A DNA stretch of 41,830 nt from an uncultured Lachnospiraceae bacterium (GTDB taxonomy: Bacteria > Bacillota > Clostridia > Lachnospirales > Lachnospiraceae): positions 1-41,830 of the forward strand of contig CAKRES010000023.1 in NCBI GenBank assembly GCA_934317845.1, in the 5' to 3' direction. The notes beneath the pieces were generated by a model. The model saw only the letters and a program-made list of their open reading frames with translations, did not search any database and had not been told where the DNA came from. The position numbers were made by a program, and so were the translations under genes. Shown here piece by piece: positions 15,767-24,054 of the stretch (its first letter is position 1; the number at the start of each line of letters is the position of its first letter).

Positions 15767-16495
15767 TTACTCATCCCAGTTGTGATATACCTGCTGTACA
15801 TCATCGTCATCTTCCAATAAATCCAATGTACGGTTAAGATTCTTGATTGCTTCTTCGTCTGTAAGTTCAACATACGTATCCGGAATCTTCGTCACATCTG
15901 CTTCTGCCATCGTAACACCTTCTTTTTCCAGTGTCTCGCGAACTGCAGTAAAATCATCCGGTGCAGTTAAAATCTCATAAGAATCTTCCTCTTCATTGAA
16001 ATCCTCAGCACCTGCATCCAATGCCATCATCATCAGATCATCCGCATCCAGATCACACTCTTCTTTGTCGATCAGGATCTGACCCTTCTCCTGGAACATA
16101 TAAGATACACAGCCCTGTGTTCCTACACTTCCCTTTCCTTTGGTAAAAGCACTTCTGACATTCGCTGCGGTACGGTTTTTGTTGTCTGTCAAAGCATCTA
16201 CGATGATCGCTACTCCATTTGGACCATATCCTTCATATGTAACACTTTCGTAATTGGCTGCACTGGCATCACCTGCCGCCTTTTTGATACCACGCTCGAT
16301 CGTATCATTTGGCATGTTGTTCGCTTTTGCTTTTGCGATCACATCACGCAGTTTACTATTGTTCTCCGGATCTGCTCCGCCTTCCTTAACTGCAACGACA
16401 ATCTCACGACCAATCACAGTAAAGATCTTGCCTTTTGCAGCATCATTTTTCTCTTTCTTGTGTTTGATGTTTGAAAACTTTGAATGTCCTGACAT
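15767..16495 (-). CDS. yebC: YebC/PmpR (TACO1) family protein
   Basis: A 242-residue protein of the normal family length, starting with the hallmark MSGHSKFSNIKHKKEKNDAA (family: SGHSKW..IKHKK...D..RGK). A basic N-terminal domain and an acidic C-terminal tail (DLLEDDDDVQ) are as expected. Family members have been described as transcription regulators, and more recently as ribosome-associated factors that relieve stalling at proline-rich stretches. The N-terminal SKF instead of the usual SKW and IFTVIG in place of ..FTKLa suggest a Clostridia subtype. It starts 1 base after the stop of the CBS-domain gene, with the AGAGGAGAA ribosome binding site inside that gene, so the two are translationally coupled. 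Confidence 0.95.
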   Translation of the reverse strand: MSGHSKFSNIKHKKEKNDAAKGKIFTVIGREIVVAVKEGGADPENNSKLRDVIAKAKANNMPNDTIERGIKKAAGDASAANYESVTYEGYGPNGVAIIVDALTDNKNRTAANVRSAFTKGKGSVGTQGCVSYMFQEKGQILIDKEECDLDADDLMMMALDAGAEDFNEEEDSYEILTAPDDFTAVRETLEKEGVTMAEADVTKIPDTYVELTDEEAIKNLNRTLDLLEDDDDVQQVYHNWDE

Positions 16496-16496
16496 G

Positions 16497-17360
16497 TTAT
16501 TCTCCTCTTTCCTTTTCGTTTTGTTCTTCTGCTTCTTCTAATCGGCTGACCTTCACCTGCATGATCATATTGTCATGAATATCGATCGGACGAAAAGAAT
16601 ATCCGCCATAACGGATCTCTATCGCCTCATCATCACTTGGAAGGTGACCTATTTTATAAATTAAAAAGCCATTCAATGTATCAATATCTTCATCCGGGAA
16701 AGAAATGGAAAGCTCATCTTCAATGTGATCCAACCGCGTCATACCACGGATCAGATACTCTCCTTCCCCACGAAGTTTGACAATCTCTTTTACCTCTTCG
16801 TCATGCTCATCTAAAATATTGCCAACGATCACTTCTAAGATATCTTCCATGGCAACAATACCTGCGGTTTGTCCATACTCATCCACCACGATCGCCATAT
16901 GCAATTTCTTCTGTTGCATCTCACTGAACATCGTACTGATATCCTGTGCTTCATGCACATAATAGGCTTCTTGTGCGATCTCACTCAGTGGCGTTTCCGG
17001 TGCATGTAAAAAGGCTTTTACCACATCCTTCAAATGCAGCACACCGATAATATTATCCACATCTTCTTCATAAAGTGGAAATCTGGAATAATTCTGTTCC
17101 ACAATATAATGAAGTGCCTCTTCTAACGGCATATCCTTTTCTACACCAACAATCTTCTTGCGGATCGTCATGATGTCTTTCGCACTCTTATCTGTAAACT
17201 CAAAAATCTTAGTGATCATTTCTGCCTCTTCCTTCTGGATCACACCTTGTTCGTGTCCTTCCTGAAGGATGTTCATGATCTCTTCTTCGTATACATTCTC
17301 CTCGTCCTTATCTTTACGACGAAACAGACTTTTCAGTCGCTTGGGACCATTCTGGGTCAT
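16497..17360 (-). CDS. CBS-pair / CorC_HlyC domain protein (CorC-like)
   Basis: A 287-residue soluble protein. Residues about 60-185 form two CBS motifs (DIMTIRKKIVGVE...NIIGVLHLKDV and MHMAIVVDEYGQTAGIVAMEDILE-like). Residues about 200-280 form the CorC_HlyC (transporter-associated) domain, with TLNGFLIYKIGHLP. The membrane DUF21 domain of full CNNM/TlyC proteins is absent, as in E. coli CorC. Such proteins are linked to Mg2+/Co2+ homeostasis, and the CBS pair probably binds an adenine nucleotide. It ends 1 base before yebC. The ribosome binding site (AAGGGG) is 14 bases from the ATG, which is far, so translation may be weak. Confidence 0.9.
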   Translation of the reverse strand: MTQNGPKRLKSLFRRKDKDEENVYEEEIMNILQEGHEQGVIQKEEAEMITKIFEFTDKSAKDIMTIRKKIVGVEKDMPLEEALHYIVEQNYSRFPLYEEDVDNIIGVLHLKDVVKAFLHAPETPLSEIAQEAYYVHEAQDISTMFSEMQQKKLHMAIVVDEYGQTAGIVAMEDILEVIVGNILDEHDEEVKEIVKLRGEGEYLIRGMTRLDHIEDELSISFPDEDIDTLNGFLIYKIGHLPSDDEAIEIRYGGYSFRPIDIHDNMIMQVKVSRLEEAEEQNEKERGE

Positions 17361-17440
17361 AGTTTAATCTTTATCCCCTTTATCATATATTTGCTCTTCG
17401 CTTCAGATGCAGAGCATACATTACTTTATCACTTATTCTC

Positions 17441-17806
17441 TCATTCGTCAATGCCCTGCCGAACGCCGATATCCATGCTGATCATCAGTGCGTGATCCAC
17501 TTTTTTTAATATGGCAGAATCCAAATGTCCTACCTTTTCTTTTAACCTGGTTTTATCAATCGTCCGCACCTGTTCCAGCAAAATAACCGAATCCTTTATA
17601 ATATCACACTCTTTTGCTTTCAACTCAACATGGGTAGGGAGCTTGGCTTTGTTCATTTTACTGGTGATCGCAGCACAGATCACGGTCGGACTGTGCCGGT
17701 TTCCTGCATCGTTCTGAATGATAAGTACCGGGCGTACACCGCCTTGCTCTGACCCCACCACCGGTCGCAAATCTGCATAATAAATATCCCCACGTTTAAT
17801 AATCAA
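17441..17806 (-). CDS. ndoA: EndoA/MazF-type endoribonuclease toxin
   Basis: A 121-residue PemK/MazF protein very like Bacillus EndoA: it opens MIIKRGDIYYADLRPVVGSE, followed by QGGVRPVLIIQND, AAITSKMNKAKLPTHVEL and DSVILLEQVRTIDKTRL. The family cuts single-stranded RNA at short U-rich sites (UACAU in Bacillus). The key Arg of GGVRPVL and the Thr/Ser of AAITS are present, so it is probably active. The start codon is TTG (17806), with GGGGTG 6 bases upstream. In Bacillus the order is alr - antitoxin (ndoAI) - ndoA. Here alr is only 87 bases upstream and no antitoxin gene fits between, which is unusual for this toxin. Confidence 0.95.
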   Translation of the reverse strand: MIIKRGDIYYADLRPVVGSEQGGVRPVLIIQNDAGNRHSPTVICAAITSKMNKAKLPTHVELKAKECDIIKDSVILLEQVRTIDKTRLKEKVGHLDSAILKKVDHALMISMDIGVRQGIDE

Positions 17807-17893
17807 TAGCTACACCCCAAACTTTTCAAAAATATGTTCTTTTGTTACAGTATTTCCAAAAAAATCCGGAGTATTCTTTCAGGCAGGAAAATG

Positions 17894-19054
17894 CTAGAAA
17901 TAATTGACTGTTTTGTAATATTTGCCGTCCCGGTAATATACACGGGGTACTCTGCGTCCAATATCACAGCAAAACTCATAGTTAAAACTTCCTGAGGCAT
18001 CTGCAACTTCTTCCACAGACAGCATTTTTCCACCATCACGTCCTACAAGAGTGACCACATCCCCCTCTGATACCTTGTCGATGTCCGTCACATCAACCAT
18101 AAACTGATCCATACAGATGCGCCCAATGATCGGTGCAAACTGTCCATTGATCAGTACCCTTCCTTTGTTGGAGAGACTTCTTGGATAACCATCTCCATAG
18201 CCGACCGGAACCGTTGCCACCTTTGTGAGCGGACGTGTTGTAATAAACGTCCTGCCATAACCGATCGAGGTGTGCTCCGGTACCTCTTTTACATGGATAA
18301 TATGGCTTTTTAATTCCAATGCCGGAGTCAGTAAAAGCTTCTCCTTATGCACTTCCTCCGACGGATACAATCCGTAAGTAATAATTCCGGCACGCACCAT
18401 ATCCATATAGGATTCCGGATATTCCATAATTCCGGCACTATTGGCAATATGCTTTAGCGGAATACTGATCTGTGCCTTGTCAAGTTCATTCACAAACCAG
18501 TTAAATTTGGCAAACTGTTCTTTCGTAAAAGTAAGATCCTTCTCGTCCGCAGTAGAAAAATGAGAAAAAATCCCCTCGATCAAAAGGTTCGGAAGTTCGG
18601 CAATCTTCTTCACCTCATTGACGCTCTCTTCGTTGATCAGAAAGCCGATCCGTCCCATTCCGGTATCCAGTTTAATGTGTACTCTTGCCACCGCATGGGA
18701 AGCTACCGCAGCTTTAGAGAGTTCTTTTGCCATTTCATAGGAAAACACAGTCTGAGAAATGTCATATTTTAATATTTCATGATACTGATAAGGATCCGTA
18801 TATCCCAACAGCAGCAATGGCTTTGAGACTCCTTTCTGACGCAGGATCACAGCCTCTTCAACCAATGCCAGACAATATCCATCCACAATGTCCTGCAGCG
18901 CAGAAGCCACCGGAACAGCACCATGTCCGTATGCATCCGCTTTTACAACAGCAAATAAATTTACGCCCTCCGGCAGCTTTTCGCGGATGCGTTTCATATT
19001 ATCTGTGATCGCATCCAGATCAATCTTTGCATATACACGCTCGTATCTCTTCAT
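17894..19054 (-). CDS. alr: Alanine racemase
   Basis: A 386-residue fold-type III PLP enzyme that interconverts L- and D-alanine for peptidoglycan and other cell-wall polymers. The PLP lysine is Lys38 in VVKADAYGHG. The catalytic Tyr lies in SIGYGRTF near residue 265, and the C-terminal GRICMDQFMVDVTD motif is intact. AAGGAGG lies 12 bases before the ATG. It starts 17 bases after nnr, so it shares that transcript, and it is followed by ndoA, conserving the alr-ndoA neighbourhood known from Bacillus. Confidence 0.97.
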   Translation of the reverse strand: MKRYERVYAKIDLDAITDNMKRIREKLPEGVNLFAVVKADAYGHGAVPVASALQDIVDGYCLALVEEAVILRQKGVSKPLLLLGYTDPYQYHEILKYDISQTVFSYEMAKELSKAAVASHAVARVHIKLDTGMGRIGFLINEESVNEVKKIAELPNLLIEGIFSHFSTADEKDLTFTKEQFAKFNWFVNELDKAQISIPLKHIANSAGIMEYPESYMDMVRAGIITYGLYPSEEVHKEKLLLTPALELKSHIIHVKEVPEHTSIGYGRTFITTRPLTKVATVPVGYGDGYPRSLSNKGRVLINGQFAPIIGRICMDQFMVDVTDIDKVSEGDVVTLVGRDGGKMLSVEEVADASGSFNYEFCCDIGRRVPRVYYRDGKYYKTVNYF

Positions 19055-19071
19055 GGTGATTTCTTTCCTCC

Positions 19072-20715
19072 TTATTTGTCCAATGTATCATAATCTTTGA
19101 GTACCATCGGCAGATAGTCCAGTAGATCGGATGCCATCATACTGATGCTTCCCTCACTTTTTTTCGCCTTATCTCCCGCCAGTCCGTGAAAACATACTGC
19201 CATGCAGGCAGCTGCCATATAAGGATCCGTAAAGGAAGGAAGCATTTTTAAACGGTGTTTTTGCAATTGCTCCTTCATTTTCTTCTCCTGTCGTCTGACC
19301 TGTGCATAAAAAGAAGTGATCATGCCCGCCAGACAATCTCCCATTCCGGCGGTTGCCATACCATGATTTCCTGTCATGTTAATATAGGAAAGTCCCCGTC
19401 CCTTTGTAACAATCGTCCGGGCATCCTTTGCCACAACGATCATCCGGTCACTCAAATGCAGGGAACGAAGCATACGGTTGGTGAGCGTCAGACGCTTCTT
19501 ATGCAGCATGGAAACGCTTGCTCCGGTCAGCCGGGAAAGCTCCATGCTATGTGGAGTAAGTGTCAGTCTGTTCTGCTTTTCTTTTGGAAGAGCTTCATAC
19601 TGCTCCATAATATCTTTATGCACGGCTAAAAGGTTACATGCATCCGCATCCAGCACAACCGGCATAGACCCTTTCTTTTCACTTGTATAAGTTATGACCG
19701 CACGGGTCAGCCCCAACGCAGTCTCACTTTGCCCAAGCCCTGATCCAATCAGAACACTGTCCGCCCATTCCCAGCTTTCATCCAGTCGTGCATAGGCTTC
19801 ATCAAGTGTTTCATAAGTCATAACAACCGCCTCCGGCACTGCCATCTGCAGTACCACACGATTGCTTTCATGTGTCAGCACCCGGACCAGTCCACAGCCA
19901 CATTCATATGCCGCCTTTGCCGCAAAAGTTGCTGCACCTGCCATTCCCTTACTTCCAACGATCAGCAAAACATTTCCAAAAGTTCCTTTGTGTGAATCAG
20001 CAAGCCGTTTCGGATAATAAGAAAATGCTTCTTTCTGAGCTTCCTCCCCCGTACCAAAGGTCACCATCTGAGGTTTCACATGCCACAGGCTCTCTTTCGC
20101 AAAACCAATGTCCTTGACCAGAAGTTCTCCCACATAATAATGCCCCGGATAACGGATCAGACCACTTTTCAAATAACCGAAGGTAATAGTCAGATCGGCT
20201 TCTACCGCTGTTCCAAGCACCTCTCCTGTTGTAGCATGGATGCCGCTTGGCAGATCCAGACTGACCTTATACGATGACAGGCGGTTCATCCATTTGATCA
20301 CCCGTTCCTGTATTCCTCTGACCGCCCGCTTTAGTCCTACTCCAAAAATACCATCGACGATCACATCATAATACTGCTCTGTTGGAAGTTCCTTTCGTAT
20401 GATCACATCCTTTTGAAGGCTAAGCCGCATCTGTTCCAAAAAAGCTTCCGACTCATGTGAGATGCCATGAATATAATACACTTCCACAGGATACCCTGCT
20501 TCCTTCAATAATCTTGAAAGTGCCAGACCATCTCCGCCGTTATTTCCACTTTCTACTACGATCAATATGCTGTTTTTTTCATCAAAGCGTTTTTGAATTT
20601 CCTGAAACACACTTCTTGCGGCCTGTTCCATTAAAAACAAACCTGATATCCCCATCGTTTCAATCGAATGTGCGTCCAGACGCTTACTCTGTCTCTGATC
20701 CAGAATGTAGTGCAT
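19072..20715 (-). CDS. nnr: Bifunctional NAD(P)H-hydrate epimerase / ADP-dependent NAD(P)H-hydrate dehydratase
   Basis: A 547-residue fusion. The start ATG at 20715 is chosen because AGAAGGGA lies 5 bases upstream; longer readings run into the preceding gene. The N-terminal YjeF domain (about 1-210; motif ESGNNGGDGLALSRL) epimerises R- to S-NAD(P)HX. The C-terminal ribokinase-like domain (about 230-547; GTFGNVLLIVGSKGMAGAA, LTPHSMELSRL, GNHGMATAGMGDCLAG) dehydrates S-NAD(P)HX using ADP. Together they repair damaged, hydrated NAD(P)H. Lying in the same run as rex, the NADH/NAD+ sensor, makes functional sense. The GNHG in place of the usual GNPG and LTPHSME instead of LTPHPGE are mild deviations. 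Two small segments (residues near 455-490) are longer than usual. Confidence 0.93.
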   Translation of the reverse strand: MHYILDQRQSKRLDAHSIETMGISGLFLMEQAARSVFQEIQKRFDEKNSILIVVESGNNGGDGLALSRLLKEAGYPVEVYYIHGISHESEAFLEQMRLSLQKDVIIRKELPTEQYYDVIVDGIFGVGLKRAVRGIQERVIKWMNRLSSYKVSLDLPSGIHATTGEVLGTAVEADLTITFGYLKSGLIRYPGHYYVGELLVKDIGFAKESLWHVKPQMVTFGTGEEAQKEAFSYYPKRLADSHKGTFGNVLLIVGSKGMAGAATFAAKAAYECGCGLVRVLTHESNRVVLQMAVPEAVVMTYETLDEAYARLDESWEWADSVLIGSGLGQSETALGLTRAVITYTSEKKGSMPVVLDADACNLLAVHKDIMEQYEALPKEKQNRLTLTPHSMELSRLTGASVSMLHKKRLTLTNRMLRSLHLSDRMIVVAKDARTIVTKGRGLSYINMTGNHGMATAGMGDCLAGMITSFYAQVRRQEKKMKEQLQKHRLKMLPSFTDPYMAAACMAVCFHGLAGDKAKKSEGSISMMASDLLDYLPMVLKDYDTLDK

Positions 20716-20728
20716 AAAATCCCTTCTT

Positions 20729-21355
20729 TCATTTATAATGAGATTCTTCATACATTTCAATCGCACGCATACCGACAATCTCTTTCAGATTTCCGAACAC
20801 GTCATGATTGTACTCTTCTCTCCCCTGCTTTTCCAAAAGTTTTTTGGATAACTCCGTCCGGATACGGTCAATCCCCTCATCCAGCTCCGCAATTTTCTGC
20901 TTATTGATATGTACCTGCTCATAGACACATTTCATTGTTTCTAACAAAAGCTCTTCATTAACCCGTTTGATCTCATCCGGAAGGATCTGCAGCGCATCCT
21001 CATTTTGTACAACCTTTTCATTCATCTGCTCGATCATATCCCGCTGCTTTTGTTTTCTCTCATCACTTGCCACATCGTCCTCTGACATATGGGTCAGAAT
21101 ATTGTTCATGAGTCGTTTCTTCTGTACCTTCATATCCCGGTTCTGATTGGTCAGTTTTCCCTGCTGCTTCAAAAGCTCGGTGAGCTTTCGCTCCAGCTGC
21201 TTTACGGCAGGCGGCTTGTTATTGTTGACAAACAAAGCATGCCAGGCAGGATCTAACGTCAAAACAGGCAGATTTTGCCCATTTAACATTTGAATGTAGC
21301 TGAAATCTGCCTCTTCGTTTTTTTGTTTCTTCCTTTTTCTTAACATTCCACTCAT
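20729..21355 (-). CDS. Unknown coiled-coil protein between rex and nnr
   Basis: About 208 residues. A basic start (MSGMLRKRKKQK) is followed by a short conserved-looking patch (SYIQMLNGQNLPVLTLDPAWHALF written across residues 19-43). Then come long charged helices (about 50-200) with heptad character, ending HDVFGNLKEIVGMRAIEMYEESHYK. No membrane segment or catalytic motif is visible, and I do not recognise the family. The start is uncertain: a GTG at 21373 overlaps rex and has no ribosome binding site; ATG 21355 or 21346 just after the rex stop is more likely and probably uses translational coupling. The position between rex and nnr suggests a role tied to redox state or the cell envelope (inference). 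Confidence 0.82.
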   Translation of the reverse strand: MSGMLRKRKKQKNEEADFSYIQMLNGQNLPVLTLDPAWHALFVNNNKPPAVKQLERKLTELLKQQGKLTNQNRDMKVQKKRLMNNILTHMSEDDVASDERKQKQRDMIEQMNEKVVQNEDALQILPDEIKRVNEELLLETMKCVYEQVHINKQKIAELDEGIDRIRTELSKKLLEKQGREEYNHDVFGNLKEIVGMRAIEMYEESHYK

Positions 21356-21362
21356 CCCATCT

Positions 21363-21989
21363 TTAACGTACACTTAAATTATATGCCAGATTCATCAGAC
21401 TTTCCTCTAAATGTACATTTTCTACTACAACAGTTCCCGGAAGCTTCAGATCTACAAGCGCAAAATTCCAGAATCCGGTCACACCACACGCAACCAGCCG
21501 CATGGCAATGTCGTAGGCACACTCTTTAGGGATTGCCAGAATAGCGATCTGCACCTGCTCCTTTTTCACAAATTCCTCTACGCCAGCCATATCCATTACC
21601 GGGATATCTGCAATCTTTTGTCCGATCAGTTTTTTGTCCACATCAAAAATTCCACTCATCAAAAAACCACGCTTGGAAAAATCCCGGTAATTTGCCAGTG
21701 CCTGCCCGATATGTCCCGCTCCAATGATGATCACCTTCCGGATCTGGTCTAACCCCAAAATCTTACCGATCTCCGTATAAAGATGCTCCACATTATAGCC
21801 ATATCCCTGCTGACCAAAACCACCGAAATTATTCAGATCCTGCCGGATCTGTGAAGCCGTCACCCGCATGCGCTCACTCAGCTCCTTGGATGAAATCCGC
21901 TCTGTCCCCTGTTCTCTTAATTCACTCAAATACCTGTAATACCGCGGTAACCGTTTGGTTACGGCACTCGATATTGATTTGTGTTTCAT
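21363..21989 (-). CDS. rex: Redox-sensing transcriptional repressor Rex
   Basis: A 208-residue protein. The ATG at 21989 is preferred over an upstream TTG (22007) because GGAG lies 9 bases before it. The N-terminal winged helix (about 1-80) contains VTKRLPRYYRYLSEL and the recognition segment SQIRQDLNNFGGFGQQGYGY. The Rossmann domain (about 82-208) opens with VIIIGAGHIGQALANY (GxGxxG). Rex is a dimer that leaves DNA when NADH rises and controls fermentation and electron-disposal genes in Firmicutes. A candidate Rex site overlaps its own promoter. It is first in a minus-strand run with nnr and alr. Confidence 0.97.
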   Translation of the reverse strand: MKHKSISSAVTKRLPRYYRYLSELREQGTERISSKELSERMRVTASQIRQDLNNFGGFGQQGYGYNVEHLYTEIGKILGLDQIRKVIIIGAGHIGQALANYRDFSKRGFLMSGIFDVDKKLIGQKIADIPVMDMAGVEEFVKKEQVQIAILAIPKECAYDIAMRLVACGVTGFWNFALVDLKLPGTVVVENVHLEESLMNLAYNLSVR

Positions 21990-22024
21990 GTTATCACGCT
22001 CCAACAAAGGCTTTAAATAGTTAT

Positions 22025-22053
22025 ATTATAAGTCTTTGTTAAGAAACTGTCAA
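22025..22053 (-). promoter_or_regulatory. Consensus sigma-A promoter of the rex operon
   Basis: Minus strand TTGACA (22053-22048), exactly 17 bases, TATAAT (22030-22025): both hexamers are perfect. It lies 36 bases before the rex ATG and is divergent from the ABC-F promoter, only 10 bases away. Confidence 0.93.
22036..22053 (-). promoter_or_regulatory. Putative Rex operator overlapping the rex promoter
   Basis: TTGACAGTTTCTTAACAA is an 18-base element with TTG and CAA ends and a perfect TTAACAA right half, in the spacing of the Firmicutes Rex consensus TTGTTAA-4-TTAACAA. The left half is diverged because it must also serve as the -35 box. Binding would block RNA polymerase, giving negative autoregulation. 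A further half-site-like TTGTGAAATAA lies at 22063-22073, beside the divergent ABC-F promoter. Confidence 0.55.
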
Positions 22054-22062
22054 ACATTTGCC

Positions 22063-22091
22063 TTGTGAAATAAGAAAAAAAATATTATGAT
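22063..22091 (+). promoter_or_regulatory. Promoter of the ABC-F gene
   Basis: TTGTGA (22063-22068), a 17-base A-rich spacer, TATGAT (22086-22091). It is placed 36 bases before the ATG, behind an ACGGAGGAA ribosome binding site. Confidence 0.6.
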
Positions 22092-22127
22092 GGTAAGAGC
22101 AATATTTTTACGGAGGAAATCACGATC

Positions 22128-24038
22128 ATGGTATTAGCATGTCAGAATATCGACAAGGCATTTGGAGAGCATGTCATTTTAAATAAAGTAAATTTTCACA
22201 TTGAGGAACACGAAAAAACTGCTCTGGTAGGCATCAATGGAGCCGGAAAATCTACCCTGTTCAAGATTATCATGAAGGAGCTGGAACCGGACGCCGGACA
22301 GATCCAGATGAAAAAAGGAGCAACGATCGGCTACCTTTCCCAGCAGCCCGACTATGATGCCGGCATGACGATCTATGATGCCATGTTAGATGCAAAGAAA
22401 CATGTTTTTGATCTGGAACAGCAGATCCGTTCTATCGAGTGTTCGATGAAAAGTCTGTCCGGTGACGAGCTTTCCAAAGCGATGGAACGTTACACCCGCC
22501 TGACACACGAATATGAATATCTCGATGGCTACAGTGCCAAAAGTGAGATCATCGGGGTATTAAAAGGGCTTCATTTTTCCGAGGAAGAATTTGGCAAAAA
22601 GATCAACCTGTTATCCGGCGGACAGCGTACGCGTGTCGCACTGGGACGTCTGCTTCTCTCCCGTCCGGACATCATCCTGCTTGATGAGCCGACCAACCAT
22701 TTGGATATTGCTTCCATCAACTGGTTAGAACAGTTTTTAATCTCTTATAAGGGAGCTGTTTTGCTGATCAGTCACGATCGTTACTTCTTAAATCGTGTTG
22801 TAACAAAGGTCGTTGATCTGGAACAGGGGCATGCCACCGTATTTCAGGGCAATTACACACAGTATGCCGAGAAAAAAGCGGCACTTCGCAAGGAACAGAT
22901 GAATGCCTATTTAAACCAGCAGCGTGAGATCAAGCATCAGGAAGAAGTCATTGAAAAGCTGCGGCAGTTTAACCGTGAAAAATCCATCCGCCGCGCGGAA
23001 AGCCGTGTCAAAGCACTGGATAAAATAGAAGTATTAGAAAAGCCACAGGAATTAAATGCCTCCATGCGTTTAAGCCTGGAGCCCAGCATTTTAAGCGGAA
23101 ATGATGTGCTTACGGTACATGATCTTTCCAAACGATTTGGTGATCAGGTTTTATTTGAACATGCCGAGATTGACATCAAACGTGGAGAAAAGGTGGCATT
23201 GATCGGGCAGAACGGAACCGGAAAAACAACCATTTTAAAAATGATCCACAAAGAGTTGCGTCCGGACAGTGGACGGATCCTATTAGGCTCTAAAGTAAAG
23301 ATCGGCTACTACGATCAGGCACAGCAGTTATTCACAGAAAGCAACACGATCTTTGAAGAGCTGCAGGATGCCTATCCGGATTTAAATAACACAAGGATCC
23401 GAAATGTACTGGCAGCCTTTTTATTTACGGGAGATGATGTCTTTAAAACGATCTCCTCATTAAGCGGTGGCGAGCGCGGACGTTTAAGTCTTGCCAAGCT
23501 GATGCTGTCCAACGCCAACTTTTTAATCCTGGATGAGCCGACCAACCATTTGGATGTCTACTCAAAAGAAATTCTGGAGGATGCCTTAAAGGAATATACC
23601 GGAACCGTCTTTTACGTTTCCCATGACCGTTATTTTGTCAACCAGACAGCTACCAGAATTCTGGAATTAGAACAGGGCAGCTTAACTGAATACAAAGGAA
23701 ACTACGACTACTATATGGAAAAGAAGCAGGAAAAGCTTAGCATTTCCACAGAACAAACCGAACAGTCTTCCTCTACAGGTACCGCTGATGCCGGAACCAA
23801 GCTTGACTGGAAAGCACAAAAAGAGGAACAGGCAAAAGCAAGAAAGAAAGCCAACGATCTGAAAAAGACAGAGCAGCGCATTGAGGAGCTGGAAACACAG
23901 ATTGCTGCTTTAGAAGAAGAAATGGCACAGCCGGAAGTAGCAACCAACTCAGGAAAGCTAAATGAGCTGTCCTTACAACATGCCTCTTTAAGTGAAGAAT
24001 TAAATGAACTTTATGACAAATGGGAAAGCCTGGCATAA
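22128..24038 (+). CDS. ABC-F family ATPase (YdiF/Uup-like)
   Basis: A 636-residue protein with two ABC ATPase domains and no membrane segment, as in ABC-F translation factors. Domain 1 (about 1-260) has Walker A GINGAGKST, signature LSGGQRTRVALG and Walker B ILLDEPTNHLD. A charged linker (about 245-320; AYLNQQREIKHQEEVIEKLR) corresponds to the P-site tRNA-interaction motif. Domain 2 (about 325-540) has GQNGTGKTT, LSGGERGRLSLA and LILDEPTNHLD. The C-terminus (about 545-636) is a Lys/Glu-rich coiled coil. Members bind the ribosome E site, and some confer antibiotic resistance. The short linker and the C-terminal coiled coil fit the housekeeping YdiF type better than resistance types (inference). 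Confidence 0.95.
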   Translation: MVLACQNIDKAFGEHVILNKVNFHIEEHEKTALVGINGAGKSTLFKIIMKELEPDAGQIQMKKGATIGYLSQQPDYDAGMTIYDAMLDAKKHVFDLEQQIRSIECSMKSLSGDELSKAMERYTRLTHEYEYLDGYSAKSEIIGVLKGLHFSEEEFGKKINLLSGGQRTRVALGRLLLSRPDIILLDEPTNHLDIASINWLEQFLISYKGAVLLISHDRYFLNRVVTKVVDLEQGHATVFQGNYTQYAEKKAALRKEQMNAYLNQQREIKHQEEVIEKLRQFNREKSIRRAESRVKALDKIEVLEKPQELNASMRLSLEPSILSGNDVLTVHDLSKRFGDQVLFEHAEIDIKRGEKVALIGQNGTGKTTILKMIHKELRPDSGRILLGSKVKIGYYDQAQQLFTESNTIFEELQDAYPDLNNTRIRNVLAAFLFTGDDVFKTISSLSGGERGRLSLAKLMLSNANFLILDEPTNHLDVYSKEILEDALKEYTGTVFYVSHDRYFVNQTATRILELEQGSLTEYKGNYDYYMEKKQEKLSISTEQTEQSSSTGTADAGTKLDWKAQKEEQAKARKKANDLKKTEQRIEELETQIAALEEEMAQPEVATNSGKLNELSLQHASLSEELNELYDKWESLA

Positions 24039-24054
24039 TCGCCAGGCTCTTTTT
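24027..24054. terminator. Terminator overlapping two convergent stop codons
   Basis: AGCCTGGC (24027-24034) pairs with GCCAGGCT (24041-24048), and the ABC-F stop codon sits in the loop. CTTTTT follows on the plus strand, and its last bases form the stop codon of the minus-strand LtaS-like gene. It is clearly a plus-strand terminator; for the minus strand the tract after the stem (TTTCCCATTT) is weaker. Confidence 0.88.

Noticed and set aside
17845..18039. 64-codon frame overlapping the 3' end of alr as the missing EndoA antitoxin
   Set aside because: It is mostly inside alr in another frame, lacks a ribbon-helix-helix pattern and a ribosome binding site, and its sequence looks like a shadow.
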